A program made the translations under genes and the position numbers. From assembly GCF_005938085.1 (NCBI RefSeq), contig NZ_SMZK01000001.1, positions 1,054,001 through 1,118,000 on the forward strand: a DNA stretch of 64,000 nt. Direction: 5' to 3'. This DNA is from Haloterrigena sp. H1 (GTDB lineage Archaea > Halobacteriota > Halobacteria > Halobacteriales > Natrialbaceae). Below, in pieces: positions 42,750-51,327 of this stretch (position 1 is its first letter; every line of letters begins with the position of its first letter). The notes beneath the pieces are model-generated. The model did not search any database. It was given only the letters and a program-made list of their open reading frames with translations, and was not told the origin of the DNA.

Positions 42750-42769
42750 CGAACGACTGCCCGTACGGA

Positions 42770-44476
42770 GTGACTGTAGTTCAGGGTTCCGGTCAGTATT
42801 CTGGGTTTCCTCGAGTCGGGCAGCGACGGCCGGATAGGTCAAAACTGTGTTTCACGATACACCAAGCTTATGCCAATCTGCTCGGGACACCCGGACATCT
42901 AGTTCAGACGACGCAAGAACAACACCCCTCCACTGACGGACGTCGCCGGCTTTCGGATGTCGTCGATCGACTCTCGGCCGGGCTCACGAACCGGTTCGCA
43001 ATCGATACGCGAGCGCTAGCCGTGTTCCGGATCGCGCTCGGCCTATTGTTGCTTACTGATCTCGCACTCCGCTCGCGAAACCTCGAGGCGTTTTACACAG
43101 ACTCTGGGGTTCTCCCACGAGCGGCCCTGTTCTCGGACTATTCGAACGTATACTCACTACATGCAATCTCGGGTGAGCTGTGGGCGATTGCGCTGTTGTT
43201 TGTCGTCGCCGCCGTCTTCGCCGCCGCGATGACTATTGGGTACCGAACCCGGCTGGCAACGGTCTGCTCGTGGCTATTGTTACTCTCACTGCACGCCCGG
43301 AACCCAATGGTCCTCAACGGCGGAGACACGTTGCTTCGTGTCTTGCTGTTCTGGGCGATGTTCCTGCCGCTGAGCGAACGGTGGGCCGTCGACGCTCGCC
43401 GTACTGACGAGCCTCGAGCAACCGTCTCGAACGTGGCGACGATGGCACTGTTGCTCCAGGTCACAGTCATGTACGTCGTGAACGCGATTCACAAGAGTCG
43501 AGGCGAGATGTGGTTCAACGGCGAGGCGGTCGTCTACGTCTTCAGTCTCGATTATCAGTTCACGTTCCTGCTCGGCGATGTTCTCGCGGGGTACCCCGAG
43601 TTGCTGCGCGTGATGACGTACGTGTGGGCGGCGTTGCTGCTCAGTTCCCCGCTGTTGATCGGGCTCACTGGCCGGCCGCGGGCAGCGCTCGCGACGGCAT
43701 TCGCCGGAATGCACCTCGGGATGCTCGTGACGATGCGGATCGGGATTTTCCCGCTTGTCGTCGTCACTGCACTTGTGCCGTTCTATCCGCCCGTTGTCTG
43801 GGACGGCGTGACTGCCCTGGCTACTCGCATCGGTCTCACGGCTCCGCTGTGTGGCGCGATGTCCCGGCTCCGTGTCATCCTTCCCAAAGGGCCGACGATC
43901 GACGGCCTCCCGACCGCCGCGCCAGCGCCACAGCAGCTCCTCACCGTCGGGGTCGCTCGCGGCCGCGCGCTGTTTTCGACGATTCTTCCCTGGCTCTTTC
44001 TCACCCTCGTGCTCCTCTCGAACGCCCAGGCAGTCGGCTACACCGAGGTTCCCGAACCCGGCGATGCCGCACTTGAGGCGACCGAAACCTACCAGTCCTG
44101 GAAAATGTTCGCCCCAGAGCCGCTGGGAACCGACGGCTGGTTCCTCGCACCGGCCGAACTCGAGAACGGTTCCGAGGTCGATGCCCTTCATCGGTCAGCG
44201 ATAAGCTGGGGTCCACCATCGAGTCACGAGGACGTGTACCCGACCACTCGCTGGCGAAAGTACCTCGCGAACGTCTGGGGTGGTGACAACGAGAACCATC
44301 GGTCGTATCTGGCAAACCACCTCTGTGAGCGCTGGAACGACGACCACGAGACCGACCTCGAACGTCTCGACCTCTACTACATGGCACAGCCCTCGGAACC
44401 GTACAATGAAACCGAACCGGTAAACAGCATCAAGCTACAGGAGTACCGCTGCGACGGCGAGTTCATCCAGGACTGA
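42770..44476 (+). CDS. HTTM-domain membrane protein (gamma-carboxylase-like)
   Basis: A polytopic membrane protein of about 520-568 residues with the HTTM (vitamin-K-dependent gamma-carboxylase-like) fold. Its core starts IDTRALAVFRIALGLLLLTDL, with LEAFYTDSGVLPRA, LLSLHARNPMVLNGGDTLL and a VNAIHKSRGEMW segment with conserved His/Lys. The last 140 residues are a soluble domain with WKMFAPEP. Start assignment is uncertain: GTG at 42770 is the nearest formal start, but it lies only 20 bp from the DCC gene's start. The sequence before residue 45 looks non-coding, and the expected start position (42902) reads GTT. It is probably paired functionally with the DCC protein. Confidence 0.85.
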   Translation: MTVVQGSGQYSGFPRVGQRRPDRSKLCFTIHQAYANLLGTPGHLVQTTQEQHPSTDGRRRLSDVVDRLSAGLTNRFAIDTRALAVFRIALGLLLLTDLALRSRNLEAFYTDSGVLPRAALFSDYSNVYSLHAISGELWAIALLFVVAAVFAAAMTIGYRTRLATVCSWLLLLSLHARNPMVLNGGDTLLRVLLFWAMFLPLSERWAVDARRTDEPRATVSNVATMALLLQVTVMYVVNAIHKSRGEMWFNGEAVVYVFSLDYQFTFLLGDVLAGYPELLRVMTYVWAALLLSSPLLIGLTGRPRAALATAFAGMHLGMLVTMRIGIFPLVVVTALVPFYPPVVWDGVTALATRIGLTAPLCGAMSRLRVILPKGPTIDGLPTAAPAPQQLLTVGVARGRALFSTILPWLFLTLVLLSNAQAVGYTEVPEPGDAALEATETYQSWKMFAPEPLGTDGWFLAPAELENGSEVDALHRSAISWGPPSSHEDVYPTTRWRKYLANVWGGDNENHRSYLANHLCERWNDDHETDLERLDLYYMAQPSEPYNETEPVNSIKLQEYRCDGEFIQD

Positions 44477-44513
44477 GCCCGCTCGAAGCGTTCTCTGCAG
44501 TCCGCTGCAGACT

Positions 44514-45131
44514 CTACTGCTTCGATCCTTTCGCGACTCGAGCTTCGCTCGTCACGGCGTCAACGTGGACGTGGAGCGGCCCCGACCCCGTCTCGAGGGG
44601 GACGATCCAGGAAGCGCTGGTTCGGTGTGGATCATCGCTGATAGTGATGTCGTCGTACCCCTCCGTTTCGACGGTTTTGCGCGCAATTCGGGCGGCCTCG
44701 TCGGCGTCTTCGATCCGAATATCGTCGTTCAGGCGGACGGTGACGACTGGGATGTCGGCCAGCCGGACGATCCGTTCGGTGACGCTGCCGACGAGCACTC
44801 GGTCGAGGCCGGTTCGACCCTGTGTCCCCATGACGATCATGTCGATATCGTGGTCGTCGGCGTACGCGAGTACTTCCTCGTGTGGCACGCCTTGTTCGAC
44901 CGCCGTCACGGCGTCAACCCCCTCGCGCGTCGCTTCGGCTTCGACGCGCTCGACTGCTCGCTCCGCGTCGGGGTGTCCCTCGTTGGTTTGGAGCGTCCCC
45001 AGCGGCCCCTCGGGAACGACCGACAGTGCGTGGATCGTCGCGTCGAATCGCTCCGCGAGCGTGAGTCCGTGCGTGAGCGACTGACGGGTCCCGTCGCTCC
45101 CGTCCGTCGGAACGAGGATGTCCTGATACAT
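44514..45131 (-). CDS. Universal stress protein (UspA family)
   Basis: A 205-residue protein with one Usp domain in residues 1 to about 140: ILVPTDGSDG at the start and the ATP-binding GTQGRTGLDRVLVGSVTERIVR near residue 103 are intact, so nucleotide binding is expected. The C-terminal 65 residues add an acidic alpha/beta extension (DADEAARIARKTVE) not found in minimal UspA. Archaea use many such proteins in stress adaptation; no specific signal is shown. The ATG at 45129-45131 was chosen over the adjacent GTG. Confidence 0.88.
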   Translation of the reverse strand: MYQDILVPTDGSDGTRQSLTHGLTLAERFDATIHALSVVPEGPLGTLQTNEGHPDAERAVERVEAEATREGVDAVTAVEQGVPHEEVLAYADDHDIDMIVMGTQGRTGLDRVLVGSVTERIVRLADIPVVTVRLNDDIRIEDADEAARIARKTVETEGYDDITISDDPHRTSASWIVPLETGSGPLHVHVDAVTSEARVAKGSKQ

Positions 45132-45258
45132 CACTACGGCGGGCTAGGGAGTCTGACGGTAAATACGCTGCTGGACGACAAAACCCGGAGCGCCTCGACC
45201 TCGTGTGTCGCGGCCGTCACGAGGTTTCGGTGGCTGATTCGGGTATCGCAGTCGACCG

Positions 45259-45699
45259 TTAGCTGTCACCGGCCGCCGTCAGCGTCGACACCCGCGCGTT
45301 CTCCTTGAGTTCGAGGCCGCCGTCGGCGACCGACAACGGCATCAACGGCAGGTGATCTCGCACCAGCATCGAGGGATGCGAGCCGCCACGGGCCAGCAGT
45401 TCGTTGCGCGGCTGGAGTTGAACCGGTTGCTCGAGGCCCGTCAGAAACTCGTTGTGCTGGATCACGTACTGGCCACCCTCGAGGTGCCACCAGCCGTACT
45501 CGTCGTCGGGCGCTGCGAGTTCGGTCGGCACCGGCTCGAGGTCGGCGTCTTCGAGTTCGTCGCCGCCGAAGTCGATGCTGCCGGGAGCGGCGACTTCGTA
45601 GACGGCGGCGACCGTCAGGTCGATGCCGTGCTCGTGGACCTGTACGGGCTCGTACACCAGATTATCGACTGCCTCGGCGAGGGCGTGGTCGGCAGACAT
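45259..45699 (-). CDS. dCTP deaminase/dUTPase-like hypothetical protein
   Basis: A 146-residue beta-rich protein. The C-terminal segment (GGQYVIQHNEFL then LQPRNELLARG, LPLMPLSVADGG and ELKENARVSTL) resembles the trimeric dUTPase/Dcd fold, especially Dcd-like haloarchaeal proteins. The catalytic serine and arginine motif of true dCTP deaminases was not found, so enzymatic activity is doubtful. The ATG at 45697-45699 gives a normal acidic start; a GTG 51 bases upstream would add a hydrophobic lead. It stands alone. Confidence 0.65.
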   Translation of the reverse strand: MSADHALAEAVDNLVYEPVQVHEHGIDLTVAAVYEVAAPGSIDFGGDELEDADLEPVPTELAAPDDEYGWWHLEGGQYVIQHNEFLTGLEQPVQLQPRNELLARGGSHPSMLVRDHLPLMPLSVADGGLELKENARVSTLTAAGDS

Positions 45700-45881
45700 G
45701 TCGGTCGGAAGGACGGTTTGGAGTGGGAAAAAGGATACTGTCGCTCCCACGAACCCGCGACGGGCAGGCAGGCGGCAGTGTGATGGGACAGCGAAAGAAT
45801 CGCGACGACGGCTCGCGTGCGAGCAGTGGCTGACCGGAGTGTCCGGCAGTCTATTTGTGCTGGCGGCCGGTATGCTCGGGT

Positions 45882-46550
45882 ATGACCGACGTTCTCACTG
45901 ACGACATCGCCCGCTTCGTTCGCGCGGCCGGTCCGGACCCCGACGAGACGCTAATCGAGATGGACGAGTACGCCGCTGCGGAGGGCTTTCCCCACGTCGG
46001 TCCGGAAGTCGGCGCGTTCCTCCGATTCGTCGCTCGACTGACCGGTTCCGAGCGGATCTTCGAGTTCGGCTCCGGATACGGCTACTCCGCCTACTGGTTC
46101 GCCGAGGCCCTCCCCGACGACGGCGAGATCGTCCTCACCGAAGTCGACGCGGACGAACTCGAGCTCGCCCGCGAGTACATGGCCACGGGGGGCTACGACG
46201 GGATCGCACGATACGAACACGACGACGCGATGGCGGCGATCGACCGCTACGACGGGCCGTTCGACGTCGTCCTGATCGATCACGAGAAGGATCGGTACGC
46301 AGACGCGTTCGAGGCCGTCCGCTCGAAGCTCTCTGTCGGCGGCGTCGTTATCGCCGACAACGCGATCACAGCCGGGGTTATCGACTTCGACGACCTGCTC
46401 GCGTGGGCAGAGGACACGCCGTTGGACGAGACGAACGAACACACGCAAGGGATTATCGACTACCTCGAGACGGTCCGGACCGATCCGGCGTTCGAGACGA
46501 TGATTCTCCCGCTTGGTGAAGGGATCGCGGTGAGTTACCGCGTCGAGTAA
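45882..46550 (+). CDS. O-methyltransferase (class I SAM-dependent)
   Basis: A 222-residue methyltransferase of the catechol-O-methyltransferase-like (methyltransf_3) family. The SAM site reads IFEFGSGYGYSAYWFAEAL (near residue 50), with LTEVDAD binding the ribose. DVVLIDHEKDRY and VVIADNAI supply the metal-binding residues. It probably methylates a catechol or hydroxylated small molecule, which cannot be named. The ATG at 45882 follows a short gap. Its 3' end overlaps that of the convergent membrane-protein gene by 16 bases. Confidence 0.88.
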   Translation: MTDVLTDDIARFVRAAGPDPDETLIEMDEYAAAEGFPHVGPEVGAFLRFVARLTGSERIFEFGSGYGYSAYWFAEALPDDGEIVLTEVDADELELAREYMATGGYDGIARYEHDDAMAAIDRYDGPFDVVLIDHEKDRYADAFEAVRSKLSVGGVVIADNAITAGVIDFDDLLAWAEDTPLDETNEHTQGIIDYLETVRTDPAFETMILPLGEGIAVSYRVE

Positions 46551-46984
46551 TCGGAGGCGTCGCCGTCGAGAACCTGTTCGTCCGCCGGGGCCGGCGAGCC
46601 GTACTCGCGGCAGCCGAGAAAGAGCGTCGCACCGGCGGCAGCGAGCAACGTCGCCCACGTGATCGCAGTGAGCGCGACGACTGCCACCGCGGCGGGTCCC
46701 GGCGCGACGGCACCGATCGTCTCGAGGCCGACGGCGTGTGTGCCGGCGATTCCGATGAACGATAGCCACAGGCCCAGTGCTGTGTGTGCGAGCGTCCGTC
46801 GTGTGACCGACTGGGCGTAGCGAGCGACGCCGTAGACGCCGCCGATGGCGAGCGCAGTGGCTCCGATCGTTAGTTCGACGCCATCGGTGGCGGTGGTCGC
46901 GACGCCGGCAATGGCGAAACAAGCGAGCGAGGCGGCGAGCAGGGATCGATCCGAATCGGGTAGTGTCGGAATCACGTCGTGCAC
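46535..46984 (-). CDS. Haloarchaeal membrane protein, four spans
   Basis: A membrane protein of about 149 residues with four hydrophobic stretches: LLAASLACFAIAGVA, IGATALAIGGVYGVA, LGLWLSFIGIAGTHAVG, and AVVALTAITWATLLAAAGATLFLG. An acidic C-tail ends DGDASDYSTR. GTG at 46982-46984 was chosen because a TATATATC element on the minus strand (47013-47020) lies about 30 bases upstream, supporting a leaderless start. It looks paralogous to the next leftward gene (47130-47582), with the same layout and a shared AP-x-x-(D/E)-x-(Q/R)VL tail. Confidence 0.72.
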   Translation of the reverse strand: MHDVIPTLPDSDRSLLAASLACFAIAGVATTATDGVELTIGATALAIGGVYGVARYAQSVTRRTLAHTALGLWLSFIGIAGTHAVGLETIGAVAPGPAAVAVVALTAITWATLLAAAGATLFLGCREYGSPAPADEQVLDGDASDYSTR

Positions 46985-47129
46985 CGCTTTGCCGGGTTGA
47001 GTCGGTGCCGGGATATATAGCTGTTGGCTGACTGCAGCCGATGCGTGCTCGTAGACCTCTATCAATCAGTGCTGGCGCACCCGCGACCCGTCCTGCGGGT
47101 GCGCCGGGACGGCGGGACAGCAGACCGTC

Positions 47130-47582
47130 TCAATCGTCGCCGCCGTCGGCGAGGACGCGCTCTTCGGGCGTTGGCCGTCCCGGATGGATCCCGTACCAGG
47201 CGAAGGCGTACAGGACCGACATCGACACGGCACAGAGGGCCGTCGCACCGGCGACCGACTCGAGGACGAGCCCCGCGACCGGGCCGGCGAACGCGTCACC
47301 GACGGCGGCCGCCGCTTCGCTGTCGGGGGCAGTCGCCAGCCCGTAGGGGAGGAAGGTCGCGAAGGCAAGCACCCACCATCGTTTCGCCACGCGTCGAAGC
47401 TGTGCCGTTTCGGCTTCCCGTGCAGTGCTCGTGACGCCGGCGATGCCGACTGCGATCAAAACGAGGGCCGGAATCGTACGGAGTGGGGTGTCAAAGCCGG
47501 TATTACCCGCGACGCCGACGGCGACGATCGCGACGGATCCGACGAGGCGGGGAACCGAGTGGGTGTGCCCTGTTCGAGGCAT
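47130..47582 (-). CDS. Haloarchaeal membrane protein, four spans (paralogue)
   Basis: A 150-residue membrane protein from the ATG at 47580-47582. Four hydrophobic segments are visible (VGSVAIVAVGVAGN, IPALVLIAVGIAGV, WWVLAFATFLPYGLA, and a final long one through LYAFAWYGI). The tail reads GRPTPEERVLADGGDD, similar to that of the preceding leftward gene. A TATA-like TTTTGTACAA about 25 bases upstream fits leaderless expression. The two genes form a small local family of unknown function. Confidence 0.72.
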   Translation of the reverse strand: MPRTGHTHSVPRLVGSVAIVAVGVAGNTGFDTPLRTIPALVLIAVGIAGVTSTAREAETAQLRRVAKRWWVLAFATFLPYGLATAPDSEAAAAVGDAFAGPVAGLVLESVAGATALCAVSMSVLYAFAWYGIHPGRPTPEERVLADGGDD

Positions 47583-47721
47583 GCTGTCCAGCGGTAGTAA
47601 CGGATTGTACAAAACCCTCGCGAAGCGACAATATACACGCTCGCGTGACGTTCTTGTTGGACGATCGTTTTCGACAACAAAGGACGTATTACCGATGCCT
47701 GTAACTCGAACGTGAGAACGA

Positions 47722-48252
47722 ATGAGGGAACGCGATCGACCCGATCCCATTACCCACCTTCGACGGCGCATGTCGGCCGCGGCCGGCCGAGCGACCGACG
47801 TCGCGTCGCGGGTGCCCGGAACCGGAGTCGGACAGCAGCTAGGGCGACTCTGGAAACGACACGTCCGGGAACGTCCCGACCAGTATCAGGCGTCGATCAC
47901 CTTTCCGACGGCACCGGATCGGCCGACAGTCGGCGAAATCCACGGCTGGATCGAGGACATAGAACACGCCTTCGAAGGGCGGCTCGACGTCTACGCTCGG
48001 CGTGGGAACATTGCAGTCGTGACGGACCACGTCTCGGACGACCTGTTCGACGAGGCGGCGTTCGATGCGGTCTGCGAGCGGATCGAGGACGGCTACAGCG
48101 GCTCCCGATCGATCGCGCATCTCACGAAGTGGCGACTGAACGATGGAAACCTCGTCCGCGCCCACGTGATCGTGCCGGTCAAGCCACTCTTTCCGGACGA
48201 CGAGGCGGACGATCCGGCGGTTCGAGCTACGAGCGGGATCGAAGCCGACTGA
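47722..48252 (+). CDS. Hypothetical protein
   Basis: A 176-residue soluble protein, not recognised. An Arg-rich amphipathic N-terminus (RERDRP, HLRRRMSAAAGR) is followed by an alpha/beta core with TVGEIHGWIEDIEHAF, GNIAVVTDHVSDDLFDE, and a HVIVPVKPLF strand. It is transcribed divergently from the membrane-protein gene 47130-47582 and converges with the mechanosensitive-channel gene. Codon use is host-like. No function is proposed. Confidence 0.65.
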   Translation: MRERDRPDPITHLRRRMSAAAGRATDVASRVPGTGVGQQLGRLWKRHVRERPDQYQASITFPTAPDRPTVGEIHGWIEDIEHAFEGRLDVYARRGNIAVVTDHVSDDLFDEAAFDAVCERIEDGYSGSRSIAHLTKWRLNDGNLVRAHVIVPVKPLFPDDEADDPAVRATSGIEAD

Positions 48253-48333
48253 TCGTCGCCGCCGCAGTCGAGCGTGTCGCCGGCCTCGCCAGGTGCCGCG
48301 TCGTGTCGAGAGCGACCACAGGCGGGCCGTGCG

Positions 48334-49146
48334 TTAGTCGTCGTCGGTCGGTCCGGGACCAGGCTCGGATCCCGGTTCGCGATCGGTGCTCGGACTGCTG
48401 CCGGTGCGGTCGCCGGCGCGAGACTGGCTCCCGGCGGACTCGTTCTCGCCGGGTGCGACCTCGCTCGTCCGACTCATCCAGCGGTCGATGTTGTCGGCGA
48501 CGTAGTCCTTACCGCCCCAGCCGAACGCCACGCCAGCGCCGATGGCGATGGCCGCGCCGAGCCCCCACGCGAGCGCTCGCGCGAACACGTAGAGGATGCC
48601 GACGTCGATTCCCATCGTATCGAGACCGATGACGATCGCCGTAAAATAGAGGAACATCCGCGCACCGGTGGCGAACCAGGTGGTGTAGGCCGTCTGGGTC
48701 GCCGCGCGGGTCCGTTCGATGGCGTCGCCGATGAAGTCCGCGACGACGAACCCGAGGACGATGACCGCCAGCCCGGCGATGAAAGCCGGCAGGTACGACA
48801 CCGCCGTCGAGATCCACTCCGACAGCGTCGCGATCGCGAGCGCGTTCGCAGCCGCGAGAATCGCGAGCGCGTAGACGAACCACTTCGCCAACTTCCCGAA
48901 CGCACTCGAGACGGCCTGTTCGGTACCGCCGAGGATGCGACCGAGCGGCGTCTCGAGGACCATTCGGTCGAGTTCGACGCCGTCGGCGAGCCGACGGACG
49001 ACGCGTCCTGCCAGTCGGCCGACGGCCCAGCCGATGACGAGGATCACCAGCGCACCGACGAGCCGTGGGAGGAACGTTACGAGCTCCGCGATGGGATCTT
49101 GTAACCACTCGGGAACCTGTGCTTGAGCGGGATATCGGAGTACCAT
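48334..49146 (-). CDS. MscS-like mechanosensitive channel protein (TM-helix repeats)
   Basis: A 270-residue membrane protein with conserved TM-helix repeats. LPRLVGALVILVIGWAVGRLAGRVVRRL at residues about 26-53 and a repeat near YLPAFIAGLAVIVLGFVVADFIGD are characteristic of the MscS-related family, with a third similar stretch near GAAIAIGAGVAFGWGGKDYVAD. The MscS beta domain is absent: after residue 220 the tail is Glu/Ser/Asp-rich and disordered. Such truncated forms may help sense osmotic shifts, but channel activity is not established. Confidence 0.85.
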   Translation of the reverse strand: MVLRYPAQAQVPEWLQDPIAELVTFLPRLVGALVILVIGWAVGRLAGRVVRRLADGVELDRMVLETPLGRILGGTEQAVSSAFGKLAKWFVYALAILAAANALAIATLSEWISTAVSYLPAFIAGLAVIVLGFVVADFIGDAIERTRAATQTAYTTWFATGARMFLYFTAIVIGLDTMGIDVGILYVFARALAWGLGAAIAIGAGVAFGWGGKDYVADNIDRWMSRTSEVAPGENESAGSQSRAGDRTGSSPSTDREPGSEPGPGPTDDD

Positions 49147-49917
49147 GTACTAACTTTCGTCGGTCCACCGGCGTTTTGTAATTGAGTGCCTATCAATCAG
49201 TAGTGAAACTAACAGGTCACGTTCCACGCGGTCGCGACGATTGAAGTGTGCGTTACGGCGAATTGCGCGCTCGCCGTACCGTGACGTATCGATACGGGTT
49301 CGGTTCGGACCCCCAGCAACGAGTGTGATCGATCACGAAGCGATTCGCACGCAGGCAGGCGATAAACACGTGTTGTGACCGAGCCGAGAGCACGGGGAGA
49401 GACCGACCGGTCGTGGCTGAAACGTCTCTCCCTCACCGGGCGACCGAACGTGTCCAGTTTCACGCATAGAGCGCGACCGGTCGCGTATCGAGTAGATGGT
49501 GGCGACCGCGATCACGCATGGGCGTCCGGACTCGAGACACGGATCACAGCATGTAGATTCGCCCGGTTCCGATCCCACCATGAATCAGCAATCTGGTTAG
49601 TGGTTCGTCTCGTCTCTGCCTCAGAAATCAAAACAAACTCGTTCTCCTCCCGGGAAACCAGTGATATCGACGGAACAAGGCGACGGAACGAGGCCGGCAG
49701 TACGCTCGTCCACTCACGCCAGGACGCCGATTTCGGTAATATGGGATTACCGACGACACCTCGTCAGCGGCGGGTTTCCACGTGTTGGCTCCTCGCGCTC
49801 CGGCCAGATGTCGCTTCGACGCGGCTCTCGGCGCTCTTTCTCGCTTCCGGACGGCGTGCATTCGTGTGCTGGTCTTTCACACTACGCTATTGATGATCCA
49901 CACACGAGAGACTACGT
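49147..49917. other. 771-bp gene-free region
   Basis: No frame here has the acidic composition of the neighbours. The few long frames are basic or Ser/Arg-rich, which in this genome marks shadow or non-coding sequence. It holds the promoters of the MscS-like gene (left) and perhaps the creatininase-family gene (right). A decayed gene cannot be excluded. Confidence 0.5.
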
Positions 49918-50688
49918 ATGTACCTCGCCGACGAAGCGTGGCCGGACCTCGAGACGTACTTCGAATCGGAATCGCTCGCGCTCGTGCCGCTCGGATCGAC
50001 GGAACAGCACGGCCCGCACCTGCCGGAGGCGACCGACCACCTGATCGCGGAGGCGTTTGCCCGGGAGGCCGCCGATCGAACGGGCTATCTCTGTACCCCG
50101 ACGATCAACGTCGGCGTCAGCGGCCACCACCGGCAGTTCCACGGGACGATGTGGGTCGAGCCGTCGGCGTTTCGCCAGTACGTGGAGTCGCTGACGCGAA
50201 ACCTCACCGCCCACGGGATCGACCGCGTGATCTACGTCAACGCCCACGGCGGCAACGTCCAGCATCTCCGGGAGATCGGTGCACGCCTCCGTCAAGAGGG
50301 GGTCGCCTACGCGATCGAATGGATGTGGGACGAGTCGATTCCGGAACTGGTCGACGAGCTCTTCGCCCAGAACGGACCCCACGGCGGACCGAAAGAGACG
50401 GCGATGATCAAGTACCTCGAGCCGGAGCTGGTCCACGACGACCGCCTCGACGATGCCCGAGACACTGGCGTAGCGAGCGTCGAGGATGCCGGAACAGTCA
50501 AACACGGCTCGCGGACGTTCTACGACGCGATCGACAACAGCGACAACGGCGTGTTCGGCGATCAGACGGACGCGACGGCCGAGAAAGGCGCACAGCTGTT
50601 CGGGGCAGCAAGCGACCAGTTCGTCGCACTCTGTGAGTGGCTCGCAGAACAGGAGTTCGAAGATCTGCTTCCTGCAGACCACGTGTAG
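49918..50688 (+). CDS. Creatininase-family amidohydrolase (possible ArfB)
   Basis: A 256-residue metal-dependent amidohydrolase. Metal ligands appear in PLGSTEQHGPHLP (E, H) followed by a TDH segment, and in NAHGGN; an E in GGPKETAM completes the set. The family includes creatininase and the archaeal ArfB, which removes formate from the GTP cyclohydrolase III product. Because arfA is encoded 11 kb away and no other candidate is present, ArfB is a reasonable guess, but haloarchaea often carry several family members. Confidence 0.85.
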   Translation: MYLADEAWPDLETYFESESLALVPLGSTEQHGPHLPEATDHLIAEAFAREAADRTGYLCTPTINVGVSGHHRQFHGTMWVEPSAFRQYVESLTRNLTAHGIDRVIYVNAHGGNVQHLREIGARLRQEGVAYAIEWMWDESIPELVDELFAQNGPHGGPKETAMIKYLEPELVHDDRLDDARDTGVASVEDAGTVKHGSRTFYDAIDNSDNGVFGDQTDATAEKGAQLFGAASDQFVALCEWLAEQEFEDLLPADHV

Positions 50689-50769
50689 GCAGATTGTCGG
50701 CTCGAGCCGGCAGTATCGATTCCTCGAATGATGATAATCCTTAATAGTCCATAGCGGTTGGTTTATTAT

Positions 50770-51195
50770 ATGGCAGTCGTCAGCGTCTCGATGCCGGACG
50801 AACTCTTGGAGCGACTCGATCAGTTCGCCGACGAGCACGGCTATACCGGCCGCAGCGAAGTCGTCAGGGAAGCCTCGCGGAACCTGCTGGGCGAGTTCGA
50901 GGACACCCGGCTCGAGGACCGGGAGTTGATGGGCATCGTCACAGTGTTGTTCGACTACGAGACGACCAGCGTCGAAGAGCGAATGATGCATCTGCGCCAC
51001 GAACACGAGGACCTCGTCGCGTCGAACTTCCATAGCCACGTCGGCGACCACTACTGTATGGAACTGTTCGTCCTCGAGGGCGAACTCGAGGACATCTCGG
51101 CGTTCGTCGGGAAGATCCGGGCGACCAGAGACGCGCTGACGGTCGACTACTCGGTTATCCCGGTCGACAGTTTCGATCCGCTCGCACAGGAGTAG
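50770..51195 (+). CDS. nikR: NikR-like nickel-responsive regulator
   Basis: A 141-residue ribbon-helix-helix regulator with an ACT-like C-terminal domain. The first 45 residues ([33 protein letters not shown]) form the DNA-binding RHH unit. The four high-affinity nickel ligands of Escherichia coli NikR (H76, H87, H89, C95) have exact counterparts at H77, H88, H90 and C96. It should therefore sense nickel and repress nickel uptake genes, but no such transporter is nearby. The ATG at 50770 lies in A/T-rich sequence, and an A/T-rich region at 50725-50750 may be its own operator. Confidence 0.9.
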   Translation: MAVVSVSMPDELLERLDQFADEHGYTGRSEVVREASRNLLGEFEDTRLEDRELMGIVTVLFDYETTSVEERMMHLRHEHEDLVASNFHSHVGDHYCMELFVLEGELEDISAFVGKIRATRDALTVDYSVIPVDSFDPLAQE

Positions 51196-51327
51196 CGTCG
51201 TGTGGCCGAACGCGGATACCGTTGGATACCACGGTTCACATACCGATCGCACTCGAGTCGCGATCAGGTGTTCACGGACTGGTGGCCAACAGTATAGTTT
51301 TACTGTCAGCCTCGCGAATGGGGCTGT

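Noticed and set aside
49375..49893. 172-residue frame in the gene-free region
   Set aside because: Basic, Ser/Arg-rich and with no motif. It ends close before the creatininase start, so it is more likely non-coding.
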